From positions 12,385,301 to 12,449,300 of the forward strand of contig OX457033.1 of NCBI GenBank assembly GCA_949752745.1: a DNA stretch of 64,000 nucleotides, read 5' to 3'. A model generated the notes under the pieces. The model did no database searches and had not been told where the DNA came from. It worked only from the letters and a program-made list of their open reading frames with translations. Below, one piece after another: positions 45,374-56,759 of the stretch. Both the position numbers and the translations under genes were made by a program. The first letter of the stretch is position 1; every line of letters begins with the position of its first letter. Source of the DNA: Protula sp. h YS-2021. Lineage: Eukaryota; Annelida; Polychaeta; Sabellida; Serpulidae.

Positions 45374-46079
45374 AGCGGCTCATAATACCATTGCTATATT
45401 GTTCATATATGTGATAGCCAATCAAAATTTGAGATTTTTCTTACGGTAAAATGTGCCTGTGACAAATGAGAGTTTACATCACCGAATATAACGTTGATCA
45501 GCAGTCGTGTCAGTTCATGGCGGCCGGTGTAATATATTGCAGGAAGTTGCCGTACACCAAAACTCATTACCATGCATGTTTTTATCATAAAGAAACTGCA
45601 TCATTCAGTCCGTTTTCCCTAGTAAGGATTTCATTCTGAGAAATAATAATAATGGGTTCTGCTAATGCTCACCACAAGATTATGAATAGCCATGTAATGT
45701 CAGGAAACTGGCTTTCGTTCCGGTACATCACGTAAAAAATTACTAGCCCATTCTAACCACAAAAATGACTTAATGAATAATTTCCAGAAGCTGACAAAAA
45801 GAGAATTACAGAATTACTCAGAATAATAATTTAATGGTTAGGATCAGAAAGGGATAAGGACTTCGGCTTTGAATTAAGAAGTCATTCCAGAAGGCTGCCA
45901 TATCGCTGCCTTGGGGAACTTCATTACATCGTATTAAATATTTGTTTACACTTACCATTTTCAGAGCTAAGTGTTAGCTGAGTTTTGGTACCATGTAGAT
46001 CGAAATTATGTTCATTCATTTAGCTCATAATTTCATAGCACTGTTTATACAGCGGTGACTTGCTTTGCGACCACTTATA
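45374..46079. other. Intergenic stretch, nothing supported
   Basis: AT-rich, no credible ORF or repeat recognised. Confidence 0.35.
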
Positions 46080-46167
46080 TTTATATTAGCGTTAGTGAAG
46101 TGGTAGGTTACATTGTGCCATAGTCAATGACTAGAAAATAGTAGCATTACAGCCAAAATCCATGTTC
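46080..46167 (-). mobile_element. Short LINE 3' tail fragment
   Basis: taggttacattgtgcc, tcaatgactagaaaatag and gccaaaatccatgttctaaa match the common LINE 3' end; the first tens of bases are diverged. Confidence 0.45.
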
Positions 46168-46530
46168 TAAAATCTATATACTCTAAAATGATAAAATGAA
46201 AATAGATTGAGGAAATACTGATACCAGTTAGTTTGTTACATTTAAATGTCTACAATGACGCGTTGAAAGGTGTAAAGTTCACGAACCGAAAGGGTCAAAG
46301 GCATACATACCACAGTCGATTGCACAAGAAGGGTGTCACCGCGCTGTGACAATTATTATGTCAAAGCCAATGGCAGCGCAAAAAACACTTGCTTATAATA
46401 GAGAGTTGACATGTTATATCAGAACGTGGCTTCCCAATCAAGTCCTGTTTTTGCTGCTGAAGCATCCAATCTGACAGTAAGTGGGTAAATTTTGATTTTT
46501 ATCTTTCATGGTTTATTATACACTTAAATT
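46168..46530 (+). repeat. Direct-repeat partner, right of the BEL integrase
   Basis: Related to 43848-44150 (see there). Confidence 0.5.
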
Positions 46531-46877
46531 CATATGAAATTATTCACTGACTTCATTATATTCTTTTTCTTCCTTTAACCATGATTTCATTTAGTTTTGT
46601 TTCATTTTGTGTAATTTTTCAATACTATTTGTTGAATACTTAACAGAATATTCTGAACCGCGCCCTACTTTATATGATTCAGCAAATTTCGATTAAGTTC
46701 AGCTGTTTATTAAAGTTGCAATTCAAGAATAAAAAGATAGGATGCTTATGAAAGAAACGGCCAATAGAGTTAACTTGCCACTCTTCAACAAAGAAACAAA
46801 CACTGGGTTGGGTTGCTAATTGAGTTAGAACCACACTAAACCACCCTAATCATAAGAATAGCGAGGGTGACGATACT

Positions 46878-47160
46878 GGTTGGTTAGTTATATGATTTGC
46901 TTAACGACTATAAGATTTGTTTAGCGAGTTACATTGTGCCAATACATGCCTAAATAACCAGATTATCACAGTTAAAATCTAAGTTAGGTAAAACTACGCA
47001 TTTTCTTATAAAACATGTTAATCTCCTTGAAAATTGTATGATTTTACTAGGTGCTATCTCATCGAACAGCTGCCTCAAAGAATAGATTTGAAATGGCGCG
47101 AGTGGGCATCTTAGAGATAAGTACAGTTTATTAAAATGTTTCACTGGGTAACGTTCCTGT
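46878..47160 (-). mobile_element. Diverged LINE 3'-end fragment
   Basis: ttagttatatgatttgctta, gagttacattgtgccaatac, then tgctatctcatcgaacagct and aaaatgtttcactgggtaac; the order matches 38262-38773. Confidence 0.65.
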
Positions 47161-47960
47161 GACTCTTAATGAAATCTAAGTATGGACAAAAGCTTTAATA
47201 CAAATAACGGAAATAAACGAAGAAGTCTGGCCGGGTGACGAAGACTGAAAAGACAGTGAGCTCTTTTGGGGGGCTTGTATGTGGCTTGTCAGCTCCGATG
47301 GTTTTTCGGATACGGTCAGATGGGAATCAAGAAAATCAAGAGCAAAAATTGGGAACTTTCACGTTCGATTTCTGAAACTTTTGAAAGGTCTGTCGAAATC
47401 AAGGAGAGGTAAGCAGGTGAAGAAAAAGATTTAAGATAACGGCAAGGTACATGAGAATAAAGATTCAGAAAAGATCCAGAAAGTAGTAACATGAAGATAG
47501 TAGCAGGTCAAAGAGCATAAACCAACGAAGATCAAGTAAATGTATAATCACAACAAAGTGGCACTGCACGCGTTGAGTTGCTCTGGAGAAAAAACGTGAA
47601 GATAGCAAAAAAAAAAAAAAAAACACCAACTTAGCTGTTGCTCATCCTGTCATTGATATTCATGGGTTTAGAATGAAGAAGAACAAAAGCTTCCGTCGTA
47701 AACCATTTCTCACCATATCTCGGACGGGAACAGTGATAGCGGTGTTATTGGTGATGTTTCTCGTCCGACTGATAGAGTGAGAACGGGAGAGTAAGAAAGA
47801 AGTTTACACTTGAGACATGAAAGTGGCCAGAATGGATCAATGCCCCTAGAAAAATTCTACTTCATTAGCAACACTTTCATTAGTGTAGATTGACAGCTGT
47901 TAAAAAGAAAGTTATTCGGCCCTCTTTATCTCCTTTTTCGTAGCGTATGGTGGTTGTTAG
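47161..47960. other. Intergenic stretch, nothing supported
   Basis: An A-run at about 47609-47625; no coding or repeat family recognised. Confidence 0.3.
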
Positions 47961-47999
47961 AAGGGAGAACAGAGATCTGCCTAGACGTTAGGGCTATGA

Positions 48000-48714
48000 A
48001 TACAAGATCAAAGTACTATAGCTTTCCCGTGCCCCATACAGATACTTATCGGGAGAGTACACATGGTTAGACAGTCTACAATGTGCTAGATTTAGCCAGT
48101 GACTCCCACCAGCTATAGCGTGACTCGACAGCTGCATGTTAAAACAGGTTTTGCGGCGCCAGTAGGGGAGGGGAGCCTTTTGTCTTTGAAACATTTTATT
48201 TTGGGTTGTATTCAGGTCTAGGTTATGTCGGTGTTTTATCGAACATTTTATGGCGTTTAATGGAACTGACAACGGTTTGTCTTGGCTAAAAATAGTCCTC
48301 ATTTATATGGGTGACTTGGCAGTGTACGGTAAGACTTTTGAAAAAATTTGGAAAATATCGCACAGGTCCTTGAGAAATTCCTTCGAACTGGCTTGAAAGT
48401 CAAAACGTCCCAATGCGGGTCAGACCACAGATCAGTATCGTTTCTAGGTGAGACTGCATCCGACGAAGACGATGCAGGTTTTCCTGGTCTCCGTTCACAA
48501 TACAAACGCTTTAATAAGAAGTATGGAGACGTTGCTGAACCCTTACTTGACGTCTCGAGAAAAGACAAAGTTTGTGTGGTCAGCAGAATGTCAAAGCAGC
48601 TTTGATAGCCTTAAATATTTCATGAATGCAAGACTTACTTTGTCTAATCCAAAGACTAAAGTACCATTTATCTTAGACACTGACGCCAGCAACAAAAGCA
48701 TTTCGGGTATTTGA
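48000..48714 (+). pseudogene. pol: Ty3/gypsy RT-RNase H fragment
   Basis: Across frames: the palm region at about 48290-48320 reads IYMGDLAVYGKTFEK, where the YxDD box has become YMGD. Then comes the connection (LRTGLKVKTSQC, FLG near 48445, and a degenerate tether around KRFNKKYGDVAEPL), then FVWSAECQSSFDSLKYFM and FILDTDASNKSI at about 48670-48705, the RNase H start with its first Asp. The upstream part (48000-48280) is only weakly RT-like. The order is that of gypsy pol. Stops, shifts and the lost catalytic Asp show it is dead; no gag or integrase accompanies it. Confidence 0.72.
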
Positions 48715-48764
48715 AGTCAGGTGCAAGCTGTTTATTTTTAACCATCATTTAAAAAAATCATTTT

Positions 48765-49076
48765 TAATGTGTAATTTTAGCAGATTCTACTTCATCAAAC
48801 AGCTTCCTAGAAGAGTCTGCACTGCAATGACGTCAGCGGATGTTTTGGAGATCGGTAAAGTATCAAAATGTTTCATTGTATGTTGTTCCTGACAACAAAC
48901 ATATTCTTGTTCTGTGTGTAACCATATTCTACCGGATGCAGGTTGCGTACGGAAGGCAGGGTTGCGCTCAACAATAGGACTGATTTCAAACAGCTTGTTA
49001 TTCCTTTATCTGTTCCAATGTCGTTGCCAAAGATCCTTTTTATATCTTGAAACATACTTTTTGAAATCTGAGTATG
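48765..49076 (-). mobile_element. Diverged LINE 3' coding fragment
   Basis: ttctacttcatcaaacagct, gcggatgttttggagatcgg, tgtttcattgtatgttgttc, caacaataggactgatttca and ccaatgtcgttgccaaagat match 38262-38773 in order. It lacks the terminal tail; the next fragment abuts it. Confidence 0.7.
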
Positions 49077-49575
49077 GGTTAGTTAGTTGTTATATGCTTT
49101 TTATAACGACACGGCCAACCCTTTGCGGGTCATATTGTGTCTTCACAGGTTCATAGCGGATAAAATGTTAAAAGTGTGCGCTGGATATTACAAACAGTGT
49201 CCAATATAAAAGCGTGTCTATACAATAAAAGCAGATGATATAATTACTAAAAATACTGATACAGATTTGCTTCTTTTAGAAACTCTATTACTTTACACGG
49301 TTGTATTTATCGAATAACTCTGTCATGGAACTGACAGCCAAATAACGGGAGCGAATGTCTTGCAAGTCTGTGAAGTTTATCAAAATATGTTTTACTGTGT
49401 ACCTCTCTTGGCAACCCGGGCATGCGTTTATGTGTGTTTATGTGTGGTGTAGGTATGCCTTATTCCGGCTCTACGTATTACCATAACATCCCGAACAATG
49501 TTTAGGGATGGCAATTTACGTCCCACGACCGGGTTAATCTTATGCAGTTTTCGATTAGCGTACAGTGTGAAGTTT
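49077..49575 (-). mobile_element. Diverged LINE 3'-end fragment of a second subfamily
   Basis: It begins at gggttagttagttgttatat, then ataacgacacggccaaccct, tcatattgtgtcttcacagg, cgaataactctgtcatggaa, catgcgtttatgtgtg and gacgtaaattgccatcccta-like sequence on the minus strand. The longest of the fragments, and nearer to a different LINE subfamily. Confidence 0.65.
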
Positions 49576-50034
49576 AATCCGTCTTTCAAAGCATGGACAG
49601 ATAGCATGACAAGGATCTCTGCTTCTTATTGTATAAGTTTGGCGTGATTATTTAACTGTATGGATGTGCTATCCAGTAGATAAAGAAAACAGAGCCGAGC
49701 CCGTCACTTCTGAACTAGTAAGATAAAATGTGTTCCACATAAAATAGGAAAATGCATTCTGATGTCTTTTTGGCCTAGCTCCCAAGCTTGGAGTTAATCT
49801 ACAAAATATTAAGAAAATATACGGTTTTAGTGAGCTAACCTACTTTTGATTTGGTTCGCCATGTTTACATTTATATGGCGCAAAATAGTTTAAGTTAAGG
49901 GTGGTCATATCTCTGCAAGTGTAAGTTATTTTCGTGTTGAAGATGGTGCTCTAGCCCATATATTTTGGTTAAAAAGTCGTCTATTTCCCTGCTTTTGAGA
50001 AGATACATTACATGGCAGTAAGTGTGTAGAAAAG
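49576..50034. other. Intergenic stretch, nothing supported
   Basis: AT-rich, no credible ORF or repeat recognised. Confidence 0.35.
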
Positions 50035-50275
50035 CTAGCTTAACGACACGGCTGACCCTTGGCGGTTACATTGTGTCAATACATATTAATGAGTGAACAG
50101 AAAATAATATTATCACAGTTAAATTCAGCTTATTAACACCATGTATATTTTTAAACTACAAAATGAACATAGATTCTATAAGTACTGATACTGGTTGATT
50201 TCTTTTAAAACTTGCATAATCATGCCACGCTCAATTTCATCAAACAACTGCTTCAAATTGTAGCTCTGAAAAGGA
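50035..50275 (-). mobile_element. Diverged LINE 3'-end fragment
   Basis: gcttaacgacacggctgacc, ggttacattgtgtcaataca, tgatactggttgatttcttt and tttcatcaaacaactgcttc. A further scrap with ccaataataggatt may lie at about 50690-50735. Confidence 0.65.
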
Positions 50276-50850
50276 AAGATATTCCTAGCATGAGATTGCG
50301 AAACATGCAATCTCTTTTGTATGTATTGTTAACAAGAGACAGACCATAAACCACTAGAGCACATATATAGATCAAAGCTGTTCGTCGGCATCGAAAAAAT
50401 GGGTTTTAAGGTTGCAAGGTTGCAAGGCTGCGTTTACAACGTTTTTTATCGCCCCAGGAAAACAAACATTACCGAAGCTTTATCAAGGTTAAACTTCCAG
50501 CAATTTTGACAGTTCCGGGGATCGATTTGATTTTGTTCGGCTGGTGGCTTAAGAGAGTGCTAAGGCAATGTTGAAGGAATTTCTGAAAGTGACTTACAGT
50601 TGTTCGGTAATGCATTTGGTTGGGCAACTGGGATAGCTATACTTCGCTGCCCAATGTCCTATTTATTTACATAGGGTTAAAATATGAGTTATGTTTTTTG
50701 GGAAAGATAGTTCCTCCCAATAATAGGATTGTAATAACTATAGTGTTGGGAAAAAACAGTCTGATGCACGACGGTGATCCTGCAATTGCCAGAATGAAAA
50801 AAAACTTGTACGTACAAAAGTGTGGCATGTAACAACGGCGTTACAAAATT

Positions 50851-50870
50851 TGGTGCCGTGACCAGGATCG
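50851..50870 (+). promoter_or_regulatory. LTR-retrotransposon primer-binding site (tRNA-His type)
   Basis: TGGTGCCGTGACCAGGATCG. Its first 12 bases are complementary to the 3' end of animal tRNA-His including CCA (expected TGGTGCCGTGAC). It follows gttacaaaatt, so the end of a 5' LTR should lie at about 50845-50850. It probably primed the gypsy element whose remains start near 52 kb. Confidence 0.6.
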
Positions 50871-51137
50871 CCGCGAAAATCAGCTGCCTAAAGTCGATTT
50901 ATTCAAGGACCCAGGATCAAGCCTATTCAAGGTCCAGACTAAAGCTGAGGATCCAAGCCGAAAATCCAAGACGACTAAACTATTCCGTATAGACAGTTCA
51001 TTTACTAGCAGATAAGAACTTGCGGATAAAGTAATAATTGGACAGAACTAGTTCTTAGTTCAAACTGTGTTTACCATAAAGAACAGGTATTTATGAATTT
51101 ACCATGTGAAATTCATTTTTGTGGCGTATTGCTTTAA

Positions 51138-51350
51138 GTTTGTTTGTTTGTTGTTTGGTGTTTAACGTCCCGTTCACCAACTTTGATGGTATATTGGGGC
51201 GCGTTTGCTTAAGGAACAAGTGGGAAGAAGGAAGAATGAAAATATAGTAAAAGAAGAGTCAGCATGAAAGAAATTAGTCGTCTCTTACACGAATGACGGA
51301 ACAGAAAGCAGTGGGTGTATTCTTAAAATCCACCCCAACCCACAGGGGGG
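51138..51350 (-). repeat. SINE-like repeat copy 2
   Basis: (GTTT)n, ggtgtttaacgtcccgttca, gatggtatattggggcgc, gaaggaagaatgaaa, acggaacagaaagcagtggg, ending in cccacagggggg. It is the better-preserved partner of 43618-43845. Confidence 0.65.
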
Positions 51351-51962
51351 AAAAGTTCAATATTGTGCATGTGAATGTGAGTAGACTGAAAAAGCTCATA
51401 AAAGGGGCAACATAAAGTGGTATAAGTAATATTAAATGTCTATCATTTCACTAATCGAGTTACCCTGCGGCCGTCGGGTATCTGAGAAATGCATCGAGAA
51501 AGTTTTACACTCCAAGCCTGAGTATATAAAAATTCTGGCGCGACAGCTTGAGAAAAGTAAAACTAAATCTAAGAGTCAACTGTATGACTGTCCAATACAT
51601 AAACCCACTGCAAGTATGCATACGGACCCAACAATTAGGAAATGAAAATATCTGAATGTATATAAAATTGAAAAACCTGCAGGTGAAATTCTTGTAATAA
51701 CAATTTCGACCCATAGCGAAATTAAGTGGGCAAAAGTCAAATAGATTCAACTATCCAGCTGCCGTTTGAGATTTTACAAATATATTTTACATGCCATTAA
51801 GACATTGTGTATCGAACAAAATGAAAGGAGGTGCTGCCGGCCACTTATCTAGAACCCTATGCGATGTCCCATACATACCATGAGCCCAACTTACACATGT
51901 TCTGTTGACCCAGTACTCCGATATAAACGACGCACATACAGCCTGGCAAAAAATTAGGCGGT
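51351..51962 (+). other. Unassigned stretch of the first gypsy element's leader or gag
   Basis: A 69-codon basic frame (51436-51645) with no recognised motif. Its position between the primer-binding site and the polymerase suggests gag or leader sequence. Confidence 0.25.
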
Positions 51963-53190
51963 TTGAGTAGAAAAAGGTTAGTCTTCTCAGGCTCTTACTG
52001 TAAGAATTTTGAAGCATATTTCAATGTGGATAGATCTAAACCCATCACACAGAACTTCCTTTTAAAGGCCCTAATAGACGGTATTTTGCATAACGCAATA
52101 GCCAGATGGTTAATTAGACACAGGCCACAAAAGTTTGAAGCAGCCGTTTGGATTGCAACGTGTGAGCAGCAAGCAGATAAACAATTCTTGTTGAAGCGCA
52201 GAATAGAGGAATACCCTGACGTTAGTGAAGTTGGTAAGTCCCAATCAAAGACATTGGATGAAAAATTGGATGTACACTTGGCCAAAATAGTAATAAATCA
52301 GACGGAGCCCCCAAACCACTAAATGTCAATTTAGACCACCTACCAAACTCAGCAGAGACAATACTCTTGACGAAATTCATGATCTGTTTGCAGAAACGGA
52401 CATGCAACTCGGTAAGATTAATCTAGTCCAAACGTAGATCGATACAAAAGAAAATGCCCCAATCAAACTAAAATCATATCGTACTCCTTTTGCACAATTT
52501 CCACAAATTGGAAAGCAACTGGATGAAATGCTAGAGGCTAATAGACCAAGCACTGTCCCATGGATGAGCCCAATTGTGATTGTACCAACGAAGGACGGTT
52601 CGAATCGCAGGTCTGTCGATTATAGAAAATTAAATAAAATGTAAGAATCATCTCATGTTTAAATTTGAAAAGTGGTTACTGGCAGACAGAAACAGCCGAG
52701 CAACACAAAAAACTGCGTTTAAACTTTGTCATAAAACATTGAATTCAATGTTTTTCCGTTCGTATTGTGTGCCGCTCCTCCAGTTTACAAAAGTCTGCTG
52801 AGCAAAGTTTTAGGCGATGCTTTTAACGATTTCGTGTTCGTTTATTATGATGACATCATTGTTTACTCAGCATATGCAGCACTGCCAGACCATTTTCGAC
52901 GACCTGAGAAAGACCAATTACGACTGAAACCCTCGAAGCCTCACTTTTCGATAAAAAGAGTGAGCTTTTAAGACATGTGGTTTCAGAAGCGGGTATAGAA
53001 CGAACCAGACCCCGACAAAATCGACGTCATTAAGAATCTTTAACTGCCCACAAAGATGAAGGGAGTTGGTTTTTTTGTAAGAACGGTATCCTACTTTAGG
53101 TGTTTCATGAACGATTACAAGGATCTCGTACTCCCGTTTACGTTCCTTTCTCTTGGACCAAAGAATGTGACAATGCGATTATAGCATACA
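51963..53190 (+). pseudogene. pol: Ty3/gypsy element 1: gag-like and pol remnant
   Basis: The frame 51963-52322 (FEAYFNV, FLLKALIDGILHNAIARWL) has a gag-like character. From 52390 the RT is clear: APIKLKSYRTPFA, VPWMSPIVIVPTKDGS, RRSVDYRKLNKM, then LKSGYWQ (about 52668) and the palm VFVYYDDIIVYS at 52829-52872 with both aspartates. KPSKPHF and PDPDKIDVIKN follow (about 52930-53035), and the start of the tether GVGFFVRTVSYF and PFSWTKECDNAI (about 53065-53185). RNase H and integrase are missing; coding changes directly into an envelope-like frame. Several stops and shifts. Confidence 0.75.
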
Positions 53191-53229
53191 CTACTGAGTG
53201 CGAACCTTATACAAATCACCTTCGAGATG

Positions 53230-54212
53230 TCCATCGAGAGATTTTTGAATATGAGCATGAGGCTGGAACTCTTATCAATAAACCAACATTTAATAAAACG
53301 ACCATACAAGAAACAGCTTACATTCGTCAGAATATTTTAAAGCTTTTAGGACAAGAAATACAACAATTTGAGGATGAACATGAAATATTAAATGAGCTAT
53401 TACGTAATGTAGTTACCTTTACGCTATCTAAAGGTAAAACTGTTTTCAATCGAAACCAGCGTAGTATTTTACCGGGTATTGGAAAATTGAAATCCTTCTT
53501 ATTTGAAGTTGCTACAGAAGATAGTATTCATAAGTTGAAAGAAGTATTAGTAGAATTTGGCTCAAAGCAAAATCAAATCAGCAACTCTCCTCGACAAAAC
53601 CCATGAAGAAGTACGGACAAATCGATTGGCACTTCGTGAAATGATGAATGCAACGGTCGAATTACATAACGAAATCCTACTGGTTTACAATGAAATGCAT
53701 CACAAACTTTTCCCAGAATTTCTTTATGTCCATGTAGTAACTAGACTCCAAGCTATATTTCAACTAGTAGCCTCAAATGTTCACAGATGCATCTTACACT
53801 AATAATCCTTCTTTTGCAACTACAATCTTCTATTCAAAGAAATTTATCACCAAGCCATATTTTTCCAGTTGACTTAATTAAAGATTGATGAAGATTCGTT
53901 CTCAATTACCTTCTGAAGTGCTACCACCCTATAATCTAAACCAAAATGGCATGTTACAATATTATCAGTTCTTAAAACCAACGGGTGTTCCCGCGAGTAA
54001 TAGTAATAGCGATACCACTTATGCACCGATATACCCAATACGATACAAATCGTGCTGTTCAAATACCAATCCCACATTCTGCAACTAATTTAGCCACTAG
54101 TTCTGTTTTAGAATCTGAATATTTTGCTTTCTCTCATGGACGTGACCATTACATGTCAAAGAATGCACATTTATTGCCCATTCTGCATAACTTAAGATTA
54201 ATATTAAAATGA
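53230..54212 (+). pseudogene. env: Envelope-like gene remnant of gypsy element 1 (baculovirus F-like)
   Basis: Two main frames (53100-53606 and 53557-53802) and pieces to 54212. A polar segment is followed by the stretch GIGKLKSFLFEVATEDSIHK, which has the shape of the fusion-peptide region (G-rich, then LF.VAT.D) of the F-like envelope proteins carried by some gypsy elements. Downstream are a long helical region (NRLALREMMNATVEL), a V-D-L-I plus leaf-like LPSEVLPPYN segment near 53885-53945, and IAIPLM near 54005. No transmembrane anchor was identified. Frameshifts near 53550, 53810 and 53990 break it. Its start is fused to the pol tether, implying a deletion that removed integrase. The family assignment is from remembered layout. 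Confidence 0.55.
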
Positions 54213-54835
54213 GATAAGTTATTATGTTTATGACACTATTAGTAATTACTATGTATTATTATTTATTATTATGTATTAATATGTGTGATAATGTTATTAA
54301 TATTGTTATTAATATTAAATGATATTACATGATAATTTCCCTTTGTAACTGAATAAATACTGGACCGCAGTGTCCAGTTTTAGGCTTGTTCCTCAAAATT
54401 CGGTTAGAAATTACAAGAAAAAGAAAAGCCAGAGAATGGTCTTTTATTGTATATAAGCAAACACTGGGACACTAATACACGATCCCGAAGAGCAGGACAT
54501 GGTTGAGATAAGAATACGATATCTTTGACATAATAATTTAGTGACATTATAGTGGACATTGACAAAATGGAAAAAAACTTTGAAGGAGTCAATTTGATTA
54601 GTTTTGACTGCTCATTTTAAAATTATAGTAACATAAAACTAAAGAGATGTGAAACTTATAAAACACAAATGCATTTAAGATGAAAATAACGATAGTAAAA
54701 GAAATATAATTTTCGTATACACGATAGTAGAATTCACGGCATGCCAACCCACCTAACTTTCCAGTTACTAGGAATGAACAACAGAACTTGAGAGCCAGTT
54801 ATCTCCGGACAATTAAAAAAATTATTGGTCCAGTT
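54213..54835. other. Intergenic stretch, nothing supported
   Basis: Very AT-rich (a TATTA/TAATA-rich run at 54232-54320). A 3' LTR of element 1 could lie here but I could not define it. Confidence 0.35.
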
Positions 54836-55008
54836 TAGCTAAACAATTCCAGAAACCTCCATTTGAAGCAGCGTTAGAATTGGATTACTTTCTTACCACT
54901 GAAGTATGCACAGTAACTGAAGATCCGATGGAACAAGCTTCGTATGTAAATAGCTATTCAGTAGATCATATTTTGTCACTATTAGTGAAGTATTTAGGAA
55001 AAACCTAA
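54836..55008 (+). other. Open frame without start, unrecognised
   Basis: Reads SLAKQFQKPPFEAALELDYF onwards to KYLGKT and a TAA at 55006, with no stop for about 57 codons. No family recognised. It could be the tail of a gag-like or envelope-like gene. Confidence 0.25.
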
Positions 55009-55108
55009 GCAGTATAATAAGACTCTAATTAACCTTGCTAGTAGGGCAAAAACAGAGGTTCGGCATTAAACTTCAGATAACTTTACTTAAGTAGTGTAGA
55101 AATATCAG

Positions 55109-56501
55109 TTGTGCAACAAAAGTAGATGTGTATTCGAACTTAGTCACGCTGGCGGAACAAAAAACAATTTTCGTAAAAGAATGGCACGTATCTTCTATCA
55201 AGACCTCTCAGATGAGGACGATATTGAGAACCCAAGTGATAAAGAAGAAATAATACAAACTAAAGGGTTAAATCATCTAACAGATCAAATCCTCACCGAA
55301 GACATTGCACTAGGAATAAACAACGGACAACAACAAGAACAAGAACAGCAACAAGCCAATAATCAACCTGATCAAGTACTACAAGAAATTCCGGCTGCTC
55401 CAAAGCCATAATGGAAGGTAACATGGTGAGCTTAGCTTTTCGACAGCCCTCAAAATTCGAAACCGCAGGACGCTGGCTAAACAACTTTAACCGATATGCT
55501 GATCTCTCGGACACTAATGATGAGCAGCGATGCCTACTTATTGGGTTATGTTAACGGGAAGTGCTGAGACGTGGTTAAACAATTTGCCACGGGCAATCCG
55601 CCAGAATGACGAACAGTTACAGCAAGCATTTCGTAAACGGTATGTTGATGCTGAACGCACAAGGCCACAACCTTGTCCAGAACGCAGATGACAGGAGAAA
55701 CGGTGGATGTGTGTATCACAGAAGCAAGATCTAAAATGGGAGACCACCACCAGTATGACGACCAGCTGCAAATGACCCTCATCTTAAACGGATTAAGACC
55801 GGGCCTAGTCAAGACAAGGGCCTAGTCATGCAACATTTACCCTTAACGGATTAAGACAGGATATCAAGGGCCTGGTCATGAAACATTTACCTTTCGAATC
55901 ATAGACGATTTGATATCCAAATGCCGCAATGTCGAAGCCTCACTTCAAACCAATCCATACAATCCTTGCATGGGGAACTTTTCCATGCCTATGGTCGCGA
56001 GTGTCTGTAAGGAGGAAAATGTTGCCACAAGCAGTGACGTCGCCAAGGTTGAAAGGGTCATTGGAGAACTCGAAAAGTAGAAGAAATTGAAGTAGCAAGC
56101 AAAACTTGTTCCGAAATGAAAGGTACAAGCCAACAGAACAGCGAAGGGTAGAAGTTCAGCGATGTTTTACTTGTGACAGTACTGCACATTTCATGAAAGA
56201 CTGCCCATGCAATAGACCGCACAGTTTCTACGAACCAAACGATAAAACCAATTACGAAATTCGTCACGATTCGACGGGTCAAGAGGTACGCGTCAGAGTG
56301 TACGTGGCCGAGGACGTGGGTCAGGATGGACCACCGAAAGATAGACCCAAAACGTCTGGAAAACAGAAGAAAGAGCACACAGTCCTTGGAGAAAAACAGG
56401 TAGGAGAAGCTCTTGGCACAATGTTAACCGACGACCACGTTCGCAAAGCCCTTAGAAAACGAAGAAAAAAGACCATACTCCAGCAGCCCCTGGAACTCTA
56501 A
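55109..56501 (+). pseudogene. gag: Ty3/gypsy element 2: gag remnant
   Basis: An acidic, Gln-rich 100-codon frame (55109-55411) precedes EGNMVSLAFRQPSKFETAGR and WLNNFNRYADLS (about 55411-55510), the start of a retrotransposon gag capsid. A repeat of about 45 bp near 55790-55870 (aacggattaagac, aagggcctagtcatg) interrupts it. The frame 56106-56501 carries the zinc knuckle RCFTCDSTAHFMKDC (C-x2-C-x4-H-x4-C; 56162-56206) and a charged tail. Shifts near 55545, 55690 and 56090 break the gene. It is followed in order by protease, RT and integrase. Confidence 0.7.
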
Positions 56502-56759
56502 AACAAACACAGCCGTTTTCAACAGCCCAAGAAAATACTTAAAGCGACCACTACGTTCACACACACCATGGTACTCGAGCTACAATCGTTCGGAAAACTA
56601 AATTATCCTATTTCTAAATGCAGGGATCACAGAAATACGATAAACAAATGATATAATGAAGACAAAAAAAAATCGAAAAACTTTAAGAGTGACGCTAAGA
56701 TAAATTCTTCGCCTTTACTATGTTAGTCCCAAAGTGAAAATTTACCACAAAATGAATGC

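Noticed and set aside
52595..52620. ggttcgaatcgcagg resembling a tRNA T-loop
   Set aside because: It encodes the DGSNRR segment of the gypsy RT, and no cloverleaf is possible.
55293..56378. Minus-strand ORFs opposite the gypsy gag (for example 56058-56378)
   Set aside because: Antisense to the zinc-knuckle frame at 56106-56501, which has a recognisable motif.
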